A stretch of 64,000 nucleotides of DNA. It comes from Diphasiastrum complanatum. Taxonomy: Eukaryota; Streptophyta; Lycopodiopsida; Lycopodiales; Lycopodiaceae. Below are positions 14,413 to 25,767 of this stretch, in pieces. The translations under genes were made by a program, and so were the position numbers. Where the stretch lies: the NCBI GenBank assembly GCA_029204225.1, contig CM055098.1, forward strand, positions 5,201,246 to 5,265,245, given 5' to 3'. The number at the start of each line of letters is the position of its first letter. Within the stretch, counting starts at the first letter, position 1. Below the pieces are notes generated by a model, which saw only the letters and a program-made list of their open reading frames with translations, was not told where the DNA came from and ran no database searches.

Positions 14413-14670
14413 AAAAACAAATGCTTAGCCTCTGCTTCCATAATTTACCAAAGATGGAAAAGGATTAAAAGTAAATGGGTACCACTAGATCAAGACTTGG
14501 AACAAAGTGGACACTCTGAGAAGAGGAATATTGACATTATTTACAATGATGGACTTCTAACTTGTATTGAGATGGAAGAAGATTGGAGCCTGAGTTACAT
14601 TAGGCAGGAACTGTTGCTTCTACAATATGATATACCCACATATTTCAGATTCATTTCCAATGGTAAACTG
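14413..14670 (+). CDS. Unassigned single exon (possible gene fragment)
   Basis: An 86-codon open stretch ends exactly at a strong donor (CTG then GTAAGTAG at 14671), in phase 0. It encodes IIYQRWKRIKSKWVPLDQD, then NIDIIYNDGLLTCIEMEEDW, then IPTYFRFISNGKL. The mix of charged and aliphatic residues and the donor placement look like real coding sequence, unlike the surrounding AT-rich DNA. The middle and end look compatible with a small beta-rich, ubiquitin-like fold, but I do not recognise the family. Candidate acceptors lie upstream near the in-frame stop at 14410. No adjoining exon was found on either side, so this may be an exon of a large-intron gene or a stranded fragment. Confidence 0.35.
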
Positions 14671-14759
14671 GTAAGTAGATGTAAACATTTTTATTCTTCT
14701 TTGAAAGCTTATATTAGCAATCAGTCATATAGTATCTATTCTTAGATTATTACTTTAAA

Positions 14760-17390
14760 AGATGTATTTCAAAATGCAACACAATTTGTGTCAATTTTTT
14801 GCGGGTACACAAAAGACACAAGCTTGAGATGAAATGCAAAGATATTGGCGAAACTATTCGAACACTGAAATTTAGTATCAGGAAAATAAAAGTTGGCATC
14901 ATCATTATGGAATAGAAAACAAGTAGAAATTGCAATACAGTGCTATCACATAGACATAGCTTGATTGTAACAATCCATATCCATATCCATATCAATGAAA
15001 ATCCCAAAGATGGGTTGTGTACATGTAATATTGTATCTATCTTTTGATGATAATATATATGTACATGTCTATGTACACTTGAAATGTAATAAAAATAAAT
15101 TTTCTATTTAGTATTTTTTTTTTCTATATTTTCTTCTAGAGCAAGAGAAGCATATGGTAAAATTGCTTGCTCTTGTGCTATTTCAGTATTAGGAGGTTGA
15201 TAGAGCACAATCTCCTATCTTGTTATTTGTGCTTCCTCTTCATTTGAAAGGACTTGTATACCCCATTGACCGTAGAACATCTGCATCTTGAGCAACCTGA
15301 AAGACTATCAAAGCAGGGGTAGTTTTTTTTGTATCACTTTTGGGGGGGGTTTTGACATTCTGCGAGTAAATCATCTGTGAGATTTCTTCGTATCTTGCTT
15401 GCAAAATTTCATAGCACATGGCATGCTATCAAATGTAGGTCGTTGGGAATTTTGGGAGGACCAAGTCCGGGGCTAGGGCCTAGTGCATTAGCTAGGTACA
15501 TAAAAAAACTTAAACATCAAGCTAAAAGACAAACATTGCTCAACTAAAAAGACTTATTATAATAATGAATTAAATAGAATTTGGCCTTAGGGCTATATTC
15601 GATGAAGTATACAGCTGCTTCAAAATTGGCCTCGTTTGCCTTCACTGCCATCATGAAAAAGAGGTTCACAACAGAAATGTCTCCAAGGGAATCGAGACTA
15701 ATGTTATGCTACAAAACATTTTGAGCAGCTTTAACAATAGTGTCCAACATCTTAGCACATTTATTCTTCAACTCTTCACAAAATTTGAACCCAACCAGAA
15801 GCTTTTCTGCGTATCTAGAAGAAAAAAAGCAAAATAGTTGTCGAGGCGATCTATCTTATTGGCCAAATAGGTCTCACATTCTTATAATGATCAAAATAAA
15901 ATAAAAAATGCCTAGGATCATACAGAATTCTTACAAAAAGAGAATGTATAGGGGCCTGGATGGAGGAGACAACAACATCTACAGATTTTCTTGCAATGCT
16001 GTCAAGTTCCAGTTGGGTTATCTCCTATTTAGGAGAAGAAACCTTCTAAGGAGCCTGAGTAGCAACATGAGGAGGAGAGGTTGTTTCTGAATCTGAATCA
16101 AAGTCAGAAGACTCTAAAGGGGTGCTCAAGACGACACTTGGGGCGCTTAGTTGGAATCACTCTATGAGGAGCAGAAGCAGCTGGCCTACGAGATCCTCCT
16201 TTAATGGAACGAGGCTACTTTCTTTTCCTCCTAGAGGTGGTGGGCAAATTTGTCTTTCCAAATTTTCTACAGATAATTATTGTCCCATGAATGGATGCAT
16301 GTGTGGGTGCCATGTGTCCTCTTGTCATATGTGCACGTGTTGACGCTTCATTGGTTTGACATGTCTGAACATGACTTTGCCATGTGTCATTCCACACATG
16401 CGACAGATCGCATCCAATGATGGCAGTATGGATAAGACATGTGGACCAATGATCACACAACACATGTCTCTTGGATAGAGCTCCACACGTTTGAAATTTT
16501 TTATATAAATACCTTCATTTTTCATGTAGTTTTCATGATTTTCTTGCTCTCGATATCATTTTGGAGTGCACCTCGTATATCATTCAAGATTTCAACGTCT
16601 ATTTGTGCTCAAGACCTATATTCTATTATGATATCGCTTCTGAGCGCACTAGTCATAGCCATTTATAAATCTTTGTAGTCCCATGCTTGAAAGCGATATT
16701 CAGAACACTGACATTGATTTTAAGCATAGCCCTACCTTCCTCTAGATTTCGTAACATGTTGCGATGCTCGAAATTGATATTAGATTTTTTTTAAGAACTA
16801 CTGTTATCTATTATGAAAGAAATGTCTAGGTTTGAGATCAGCCTTCTATCTTTTTTTTTAAGAATTCAGAAAAAATGATAATATTGACTATTTCAAGTGT
16901 CCTTTTTTTTCATTTTTTTTTGTTTTGTCTTTTGTCACCGAAGGACTTGGAGTAGAGGCATTTTTTTTGAGATTTATCTTAGTTTCAAGTCTTTTCTATC
17001 TCCTTTTTACAAATCTCAGAATAAGGATATGGTACATTATCAGGACTTGGTGAACCGTTATTAAGAATAAGTATAAATCCAAACTTGCTGGGATGTTCAC
17101 AAAGTTGCATGATGATTTTCAATCTGTTGATAGTTGCCCTCTATATAATAAAATTGTAGATTTTTGGAATTTCAGTCAACTTTTGTCTTTTATTTTTTCA
17201 ACCGACATGCAATCATTAGATACAATCAAGAATGACTGTAAAACAGAAATTCCAATATGGAAAATGAGCTAGATCAGTAGCAATGATAAATTTCAAGCAA
17301 AAATCTTGATTTCTAGGTGGAAAATCACAAAAAACCGTAATAAAATCCATTGATTTCCATCAAAATCTATGGAGAAAATCCATAATCATG
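14760..17390. other. Mostly gene-free stretch, weak minus-strand coding resemblance at 15590-15810
   Basis: The minus strand at about 15810-15590 reads with coding-like composition (for example VNLFFMMAVKANEANFEAAV), but it is short, interrupted and of unknown family. The rest is AT-rich, with a G-run near 15345 and T-runs around 16850-16970, and no other feature is supported. Confidence 0.3.
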
Positions 17391-17537
17391 ATCAATAGGC
17401 TGAAATCAAACCAAAATCAAAGAAGCTACTTACTTGGAGGTCAATTCCACCACCTGGAAGTAAAAAGCAAAGAGGAAATACCAAAAACCTGGGAAAAAAC
17501 AAAAAGCAACTCCACATTCTGATTGATGCACAGCCTT

Positions 17538-17549
17538 GTTCTGATACCA
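17538..17549 (-). mobile_element. Isolated retroelement primer-binding-site motif
   Basis: The minus strand reads TGGTATCAGAAC preceded by TATAG, the usual junction of a plant LTR with its Met-tRNA primer site. No LTR partner or coding region could be tied to it, so it is probably a relic of an old element. Confidence 0.3.
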
Positions 17550-18053
17550 CTATAAGAATCACCAAGTGAGGCGTATAAATCAGTTGAACGAGCATGAAGA
17601 TCCTACTTTAATGTTGCAAAACGAACTAAATAGATTCTAATAATCTAAAACTGGGCTACCATACATTCCACAAAACAAGAAACAAGAAACTAAGGACTAA
17701 ACAACATTTTGAATGTCCAAGGATCAAGAAACACTCATTTCTTGATTCTTGGATAGACCAAGAACGTCAAGAACTGGATTGTAAGAGGATATGCAAGATT
17801 TACACCACAAATTCAGCCTATTTAGTTTACCTGAATGCTGAATCTACATTTAATCTATGAAAGCAAGAAAACTAATCCACCACTAATATCCACAACCACA
17901 CACAAAGGAAATGGAAGGGCAAGATCATTAATGCACCACTCGAGAAACAAGAGTGATCGAGGAGCTCAAGAATGCATCAAAACTCATGGAGCTTGGTCGA
18001 AAATTTTATGATTGGGCGTGGCTCGATCGAGATCTGAGTGGTGCCTGGACTCG

Positions 18054-18520
18054 GTTGAGAGTTGAGTGCATAGACTCGATCGAAGTCGTGACTAGAGGAC
18101 TCGGTCGAGAACGTGACTAGAGGACTCTCGATCGAGGTCATGACCACAAGACTCGGTTGAGATCGTGATCAGAGGACTCGGTTGAGATTGTGACCAGAGG
18201 ACTCAATCAAGATCGTGACCAGAGGACTCGGTTGAGAGTTGACAGTTTTTTTGACTCGGTTGAGATTTGGGCATTTTTTCAACTCGGTCGAGATTTGAGC
18301 GTTATTTCGACACGATCAAGATTTGAACGTTATTTTGACTCGGTCGAGATTTGAGCATTTTTTTCAACTTGGTCGAGATTTGAGCGTTTTTTGACTCGGT
18401 CGAGATTTGAGCAGTTTTTTGACTCGGTCGAGATTTGAGCCGGAGGGCTTGGCTGAGATGAGAGAGAAGGACTTGACTGAGATGAGAGAGAAGGACTCCA
18501 CTAAGATGGGAGAGAAGGAC
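18054..18520. repeat. Degenerate tandem array of an ACTCGGTCGAGA-type unit
   Basis: About fifteen copies of a unit built on GACTCGGTYGAGA occur at 25-45 base spacing. The first part alternates with TGTGACCAGAG-type spacers (18054-18240). The later part uses a TTTGAGCGTTTTTT spacer (18240-18440). It ends in GGCTGAGATGAGAGAGAAGGA units (18450-18530). The core CTCGGTCGAG/CTCGATCGAG is close to palindromic. No coding function is evident. Confidence 0.8.
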
Positions 18521-18852
18521 TCGGCTGAGATGGAGTGCGAAGGAGGTGCAGAGGATGGTAATAGTCGATAAAGGAGGATGTAGAATGATCATAGGATGTG
18601 TTGCAAGTCTTGTGCAGGGTGGTTGTAGGTCATTTGCAGGTCGTTTTGAGATGTGAACTAATCTAAAAATGTATCATGTTTCTTGTGTGGATCTGAGCAA
18701 GAACATTGTCGTAGCAGGTATGGGTTTATGCTATGTGAAGGTCAAGCAACAACTGGCACCAAATGCTAACTAATTCCCTATTCTAGAGAATCAGTTGGTT
18801 GTCTTCTTTACTTCTATCTTCTTGTTACAGATATTTTTTGCTTGTTACTAGG

Positions 18853-19275
18853 CTACATTGGGCACTTCTTGGATGTGAACATTCTTTGTGGTAATCCAAT
18901 GAAGGACCACATAATCATCGCATGATCGGGAGTCATAGCTGTGTTGCATTTGGATCTGAGATGCTTGACCCGTTCAATGTAGTCTTGAACCCTTTCTCTC
19001 TTTCCCATCTTAACTTTGCTTAACAGGAGAAATGGATCTTCGAAGAACTTCCGTGGTTTAAAGTGTGTAATGAGAGCCACTTTAACCCCTTCCCATATAG
19101 ACTTTTCTTCGGCCGATAGGTTGAAGAACCAGTCTTGGGCTGCAGTTACTAATGACATGGGAAACAACTTCAATTTTTCTGTCGGAGTCTGTTCGCCATA
19201 GATTTCACATGTTTGTTTGTAGATCTAGAGGAACCTGATCGGATCTGTCGATCCATCATATTTAGACATTTCGAG
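18853..19275 (-). mobile_element. Ty3/gypsy gag fragment
   Basis: The minus strand encodes MKLFPMSLVTAAQDWFFNLS, then a WEGVKVALITHFKPRKF-type block and KVKMGKRERVQDYIERVKHL, the retrotrans_gag core. Residues before it (about 19275-19175) are compatible with the same domain. No LTR, protease or polymerase was found nearby, so only this fragment survives. Confidence 0.75.
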
Positions 19276-19654
19276 ACAAGGCGCCCTCTGAACTGCTTGC
19301 AAGGATATGATAGGTACGGTTGACCCATTGGTTCCATTGCCATTGGTCTTGTTTCTAGTTCAATTCACGTTGCTACAACTCTTGGGAGGTTTGGTGCTTG
19401 ATTTCTCGCTCTAATAATCATCCGGATCTCAGATTCATTCATCACAGAAGTCCAAGATAGCTGGATCTTGATGGATATGTGAAAAAAAATCTGGATCTAT
19501 GAGGATCTAATTAATTTCAATGGCTAATAGTGTGTTTTAAGCCCATTTTTGGTGGTTTTTCCTTGATATCTCTTTGCTCCTTTCTCTGATTGGTCTTGGA
19601 TTTTCATAGTAGTTGGATCTGAGGCAAATCTTGCTATTGATCCTATCTACAAGA

Positions 19655-20375
19655 GTTGGTTGTGCAAGAGTTCTTTTTACTGTTTTGCAGTCAAAACCTT
19701 TGAATTTTCAAGATTATTAAAAAAAAAAAACTCTCGCAGGCTTCATTGGAGCTGGATCTGATGTGGATCTAACTCTGTACAAAGTGGCAAGAATTCTTTC
19801 TTACAGATCTGGAAGTTATTGATGTCTGCGAGGGTTCATGACCATTTTTTGGCTTACAGATCTATCAATGCTTCAAACTAACTCTTGCAGGCCTCATCAC
19901 TGATGTAAAATGACCTTTTGGAAAAAATGGAATTATCTTCGAGAGTTACTTATATGACGGTTTACAGATTCTGATAATTTTCTCAATTTTTTATGCACTT
20001 AAACCCACTTTTCAGCGGCTACAATAAGACGAACTCTCACAGCCTTTTAAGTGTTCCTATCTCCGTGAGATGGAGCTATAGTAGGCTCTACGAAAGTTAG
20101 TTGCCACAAAAGCTAAAATTTTGATGTATGTGAGGGTTCTTTCTACCTTTGTTTTTCACCTTTCTGGACCTTGGGAATTCTCGTAGGGAGGGTTAAACTG
20201 AAAACTAACTTCCGCAGACTGCTATGTGTGCTTGTCTCAGTGAGATGCAGCTTCAGGAGTCTTTGCGAAGGTTACTTAGTAGTTTTGATTTTTTTTTTAT
20301 TTTACAAGGGATTTTTGAATTTTTTTTGGTTTTTCTTTGATTTTTTAAAAGCTACTAGGAACTAACTTTCGTAGG
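19655..20375. repeat. Diverged array of alternating inverted motifs
   Basis: Two mutually inverted motifs alternate. The form AACTCTCGCAGG occurs at about 19729, 19879, 20033, 20208 and 20364. Its inverse, CTGCGAGGGTTC or a variant, occurs at about 19662, 19827, 19938, 20088, 20128 and 20262. Same-orientation copies of the first form lie roughly 150 bases apart. Fragments such as GTGAGATGGAGCT and GGAGCTGGATCTG recur between them, showing a longer repeating unit. It is not coding. It may be a satellite-like or transposon-internal array. Confidence 0.6.
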
Positions 20376-21380
20376 CTTCTATGCAGGTACCACTTTTTCC
20401 CTCCAAAATACATATTTGAGTGTTTTTTGAGGTTTTTTAATAGTTGTGATGGGATGTCAAGCCCTTAGAGGCTGTTTTAGGTCTCCACTATCTCTCCATA
20501 CCTCCTCTGCTAGATTCCAACAGTCCAATCACATAAAAACAAGCAAAACAAGCCTAAACTATCCCCAAATCCACCTAAACACACTAAAATAAGCAACACA
20601 ACTAAAACTAGCTAGTGATGGCCTATCCCCAGCAACGCCGCCACTGTAGGGTGCATGAAGTCGATGGTGAGCAGCCCTCCGCCTCTCAAAAGGGTTAAAA
20701 TACAAGGATAGAAACCTAACTTAGTTTAGTTGCTAATTTAGATGCTTTTCTACACCAAAACTAACTCTAATCCACACTAACTCTAGCCCCACCCAACACT
20801 AACAACCAAGATAGAGGTGAATGGAGGTGAAAGAGAGAGAGAGAGGTGAGGGAGCTTAGTTCATGTGCTCAATATTTCATACTGTCGGAAAATCTTTTAA
20901 GAATAATAAACCAATAATAATGCAAAATGGAAAACAAGTAGAAACATACACAAAATCATAAGCATGAACACATTAGCACATGAGGAAGCTTGGCTCTCCA
21001 AATTGGTAGAGTTTCCTCCTCTCTATTAGCATGAAAAATGGTGTACAAGAGGTGCCTTTTTAGCCCCTTGCTTCCTATTGGCTACTTGCAAGAAGGTAGG
21101 ATTGAAATCCTAGCCCTTCAAAAGAAACACAATCTAATTCATGGTGCACAAAGAAGCACACCCCATCTACCACCACTTTGACTTTTGACTAATTATAAAA
21201 CTTAGCAAACTTAAGTTAAACTTTGGCCTTTTAAAATTATTTTAATTACATGGCCCAAAGTCTAGTTTATTCAGTGTAATTTATTTACAAGTGCTCATTG
21301 GGCTATGGGCTTATACACGCAGGAAGCCACGACCCTCACAAGTTATTTCTACTATCTATATAAACGGAATACCCACAACA
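20376..21380. other. Gene-free stretch
   Basis: AT-rich sequence with CTAAAC-rich patches near 20540-20600 and 20740-20800 and a short GA run near 20836. No gene is supported. Confidence 0.4.
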
Positions 21381-21737
21381 TACGTTGCAGAAAGCCATGG
21401 AAAATGCCATCAGAGAAGATGATGATGGCTCGAATGATGATTCAATCCATAACTATCCAAGAGTCCATTATTCGACTCCCTCGGTAGCATCGACCTCCAA
21501 CGCTTCTAGCATTTCACGCTGATGAATCAGATTACGAAACTCCACAAATAACAGATGGAACAATTGACAGTCCAGTTTGATAAAAAACTAAAGGCTTTTC
21601 AAAGTAATGTAGCATCATCTTTTAATGCATTTCAGAATCAGCTACAGTACCCACGATGAGAGAATGTATGGTGTCCAGTTTGTACACAAAACCATACAGC
21701 CAATGAGTGTCCAGCTTTGAAACAGAATCTCTGGTAG
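21381..21737 (+). mobile_element. Retroelement gag end with a CCHC knuckle
   Basis: The plus strand near 21660-21720 reads WCPVCTQNHTANECP, a CX2CX4HX4C-type knuckle, preceded by a helical Gln/Lys-rich stretch (about 21540-21650). It looks like the C-terminal end of a gypsy-type gag. It is broken and stops near 21737, where the opposite-strand fragment begins. Confidence 0.5.
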
Positions 21738-22040
21738 CTCGTCATCTGCCATATAATGTTGCTTTCCCTTGTGCACCACTATCTGGAAATCAAACTCCAA
21801 CAACAGAAGCAACCACCGCTTGATCCTTCCGTGTTGCAAGTTTTATTCACTAGATATAGCAAGGGTTGATGGTCCATATAGAATGCAAAATGTGTGGCCA
21901 TCAGATAATGTCGAAACTTCCTGACCGCATAAATCATGGCCAATGCTTTCCACTTTGTGGTTGAATAGTTCATTTTTGATTCACTGAGCTATCAACTTGC
22001 AAATCAGACTGGAAAGCCTGTAAGGCTTCCTCTGTCCAAT
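21738..22040 (-). mobile_element. Ty3/gypsy RNase H fragment
   Basis: The minus strand shows TKWKALAMIYAVRKFRHYL, then FYMDHQPLLYLVNK, then RWLLLLLEFDFQIVVHKGKQ and HYMADDEL, the conserved gypsy RNase H block. It lies opposite in strand to the gag piece immediately to its left, so the two are either separate insertions or joined by an inversion. Confidence 0.8.
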
Positions 22041-22345
22041 GTTCCGTGGTGAGTTTGTAAATTGGCCTTGCTTGCTTCGAAGATGACTTTGGTATTCCAT
22101 GCAAATAATATGTGAAGATATATTATTTTTCCTACTATATGCACCTTTGCATGCAATGTACAAATATGAACATTATAAATAGGAATCAATAGTATGAGTT
22201 TCCAATTTGGATCTTCTTGATCTCTTGATATTCCTGTACTCCTTGTCATGTCTTTTGAGTCATGTCTTTTGATGTCTTCATGTAGTACAGACAAGGGTGC
22301 TTTGAATTAGCTCCATGGGAAACATTGAACATACACTCTAACGTC
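22041..22345. other. Short unassigned flank of the large copia element
   Basis: Nothing recognisable apart from a duplicated GTCATGTCTTTTGA motif at 22246-22274. It ends in the target-site copy TTTAG at 22346-22350. Confidence 0.35.
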
Positions 22346-22350
22346 TTTAG

Positions 22351-23404
22351 TGTTGGATTTGTATCCTCTACTCCCAAATCCCATTTTTAATCTGCCTCCA
22401 TTCATGCTGCATATTTACTTGCGTTATTGTTCAGTCTGCATATTAACATGCAAATTCTCACAGGCGATGAAAAGACAAAAAAAAACGCTGACGTCACACC
22501 CTCTTCACGCTCATCCCATGCAGCTGCGCTAACAGACTGGACAACGATTGCAGCCACCCACAATCTCTTACAGACAGCACATCCACCCTGTACTTTCTTC
22601 ATCTGCACACCTGTAACATTATGTATATAGATACTGAATACCATTTTTAGTAGGTATGATTTTTAGAGGTCGAATGTTGGACGATTGAGTCCCGATAAAT
22701 AAGGTTAGAAGAAGAGAGTGTATGTAAATGAGCATCAGAAGCTTATCTACGAGATAGACGAAGTAGATGCCTCGTGCATTGATTCTTTATTGTCAGTAAT
22801 AAGGTTTCATTCCTTTACAAATTGAATAAGCTTTGTAGAGCACGCGGTTTTGTCCGCTGTTGTCTTGTGCTCTACCGCATTATTGACATGTATACTTGAT
22901 ATACTTAATCTGATACGGCTCTTTGTTCTGCATTCGTATATGTGTTAATATTGCTATGTTTACTATTCATTCTGTATGGTCTTTCTAGTTGCTCTTTCTG
23001 GTAATAGATGACTAACATTTAGTCTTGTCTTTTGCGAATCTTTCACGACTAATTATCAGTCGAGCACAGTCTAGCTCTTCGCGAAACATTCGCGACACAT
23101 AATTTGTCTTGCTATTCGCGACAAATTATTCTTTTGGGGTTTCATTCATTAATGTTTGGCTAGGTAATCAAGAATGACCGTGATTTCCATCATTAACGTT
23201 TTGTTCGTTTTGATAAACGTAGTCATGCTTACGAAGAGAGTCGTATAGCTCGTTCCGCTGCGCACGAACACTTTTTGTTTGAGTTCGTTTCTCGTTCGAG
23301 TTTGTTTCTCGATCGTGTTCGTCTTACCTCTCTTTTTTTGAGCTAATTTTTTGTTTCTAACATACGACACCTTTCAACTCCCTCTTTTCTCCCTCTCTCC
23401 AACA
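22351..23404 (+). repeat. 5' LTR of the copia element
   Basis: Starts TGTTGGA and ends TCCAACA, an exact 7-bp inverted pair, 1054 bp long, followed at once by the Met-tRNA-type primer site. It contains clustered GCGACAAATTAT-type motifs also present in the other copies of the family. Confidence 0.93.
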
Positions 23405-25430
23405 TGGTATCAGAGCCATTTTCATAGCTTGATAAGCTTCCGTGGTACAAGACCCTACTAGCCGATAGAGTAATTGTTTTCTTGTTCTGTATTTTCAGTA
23501 TCAGATTTTCATACTTAAGTCACTGATAGTTTTTCCTATCACTTAGACTAATTCCTCCACATGGATTCCCAAGACAAAGCCAGTCCTATCATGGACAAGC
23601 TTGATGGAGCCAATTACCATCTGTGGAGATGAAAACTGTACTAATGGCTAAAGAATTGTATGACATTGTTACAGGTGTAGAAGGGAAGCCCGAAGCAGAC
23701 GACGTAGCAATCGTCAGATGGAAGCTGAAGGATGGAAAGGCTTTCGCGTTGATCATTCTCAACATCACGGATACCCAGATCGGCCATGTATCCGAGGCTC
23801 AGACATCGAAAGAAGTCTGGGACATCTTGGGCACACTATACGAAGTGCGAGATATAGCTTCCAAGCTACATCTCAGGAAGAAATTCTACTCCCTCAAGAT
23901 GACGAATGGTGATTCTCTATAGAATTACATTAATCAATTCAAGAACCTGCTAAGACAAATGGCCACTGTTGGACCTGTCATAGACGATCAAGACGCAGTG
24001 ATGCAACTGCTTACAAGCTTGCCAAGCTCTTATGACAGCTGGGTGATGATCATCATGACTCATCCAAAATTGACTCTTTCGAGAGTCATTACTATGTTGT
24101 TGCAGGAAGACACGTGGAGGAATGAAGCCTCAAGTTCCTCAGCTGATTCTCACGCCTTGTACACCAACAAGAGCACAACAAAACAGAAGAAGAAGAAAGG
24201 CCCAAAGCAATTAAAGCCAGACTAAAAACAAGCTCAACACAAGGAACAATCGAATCCGCAGACAAAGAAGAAGTTGTTCTGCAGATACTGCAAGTCAAAT
24301 AACCACAAAATACAATATTGTCGAATACTTCAAGCGAAGAACAACAGCAAGAAGCAGTTGACTCAAGTGGCAAATGCAGTTGTAGAAGCTCCACAACCTA
24401 TTCAAGAAGCGGATCATGATGCCTTCATGACCAACCATCAAGGAGCATCTGGTGACAGTTCTTAGTTCCTGGATTCCGAAGCCACTCAGCATATGACTAG
24501 CCTCATTGGCTGTTTCGAGTCCTATACACATTACAATACCCAGAAATATGTCCACCTTGGTGACAATAGCACACAAGCTATTGAAGGTGAAGGCACTGTA
24601 AGATTAAGCTTTGCTAATGATCAGTCTAAGCTACTCTCGAAAGTCCTTTATGTACCAAATTTATCTACGAATCTGCTCTCTATAAGCAAAATCACAGATC
24701 TAGGACACAGAGTAGAATTCGAATGTGATCGGTGTAAAGTAGTTGATAGGAAAGGCAAGATCCTAGCACTCGGAAAGAGGCATGGATGGATACTTGTACA
24801 AATTGAGTCATTGTTTTTTTGCCTCTAGTCAGGCTCTCAGTACGTCTATTCATTCGAATAAAGGTTTACTTTGGCATTATAGACTTGGTCATTTAAATCA
24901 TGTTGTTGTACAATGAATGTCTAGACAATCTATTGTTCTTGATCTCGACTATCCTGGTGAAAAAGTCGAGTTACCTGTCTGTCAAGATTGTCTAGTTGGT
25001 AAACAGACTAGGAAACCATTCAGGTCAAGCAATCAACACATTGCTAGAGGATTGTTAGATGTTGTACATTCAGATATTTGTGGCCCGATGAAAAATCCTT
25101 CGCTGAAGGATGCCAAGTATTTCATAACCTTTATTGATGAATTTTCCAGATAGACTATGGTGTATTTTATAAAGAAGAAATCAGAAGCCTTCAACTGCTT
25201 CAGAATCTTTAAGGAGCATGCAGAGAAGGAGACTGAAAGGATGATCAAAGCCCTCAGGTCAGACAATGGTGGAGAATATATCTCTATCGAGTTTAAGGAG
25301 TACTGCCAAAGCCAAGGCATTGAGTAGCAATTCAGCACTCCTTACAATCCATAGTCTAATGGCCTAGCCGAGAGGAAGAACCGTACTCTGGATGAATATG
25401 CCAAATGTATGCTATCGCATGCATCGTTGT

Positions 25431-25767
25431 TGTTAGCCGATATTTCCGCACGGAAAATCGGGCTAATATTGAAGTTTAAGTTCGCAATAATTGAAAAAAA
25501 TCGGCATGTAAAGTCCGGTTATTAGAGAAAAATCGGCACAAATTTGCCTTAGGTTTGGGTCCCAGCCCGTCCTAAAGTGGTTAGACACAGTTTAAAGGTA
25601 CAAAAATGACTTTTGAAAAAATCGTCAAAAATATTTTGTGGTCAAGTTTTGTAAGACCGAGCAAGAGTGCCAATCCACCTAGAATTGGGTCCCAGCCCGC
25701 CCTAAATGAGGCTAGAGCAAATTTTGCGGCCTTACAAATGCCCGATAAATATTTTACGGCTTTTCAA
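25431..25767 (+). repeat. Left terminal inverted repeat of the nested element
   Basis: 337 bp, inverted relative to 28897-29232. Similarity ends sharply after TTTTCAA. Confidence 0.9.

Noticed and set aside
18054-18520. A CRISPR-like array
   Set aside because: Units and spacers are both degenerate and repeated, and the genome is eukaryotic. It is a minisatellite.
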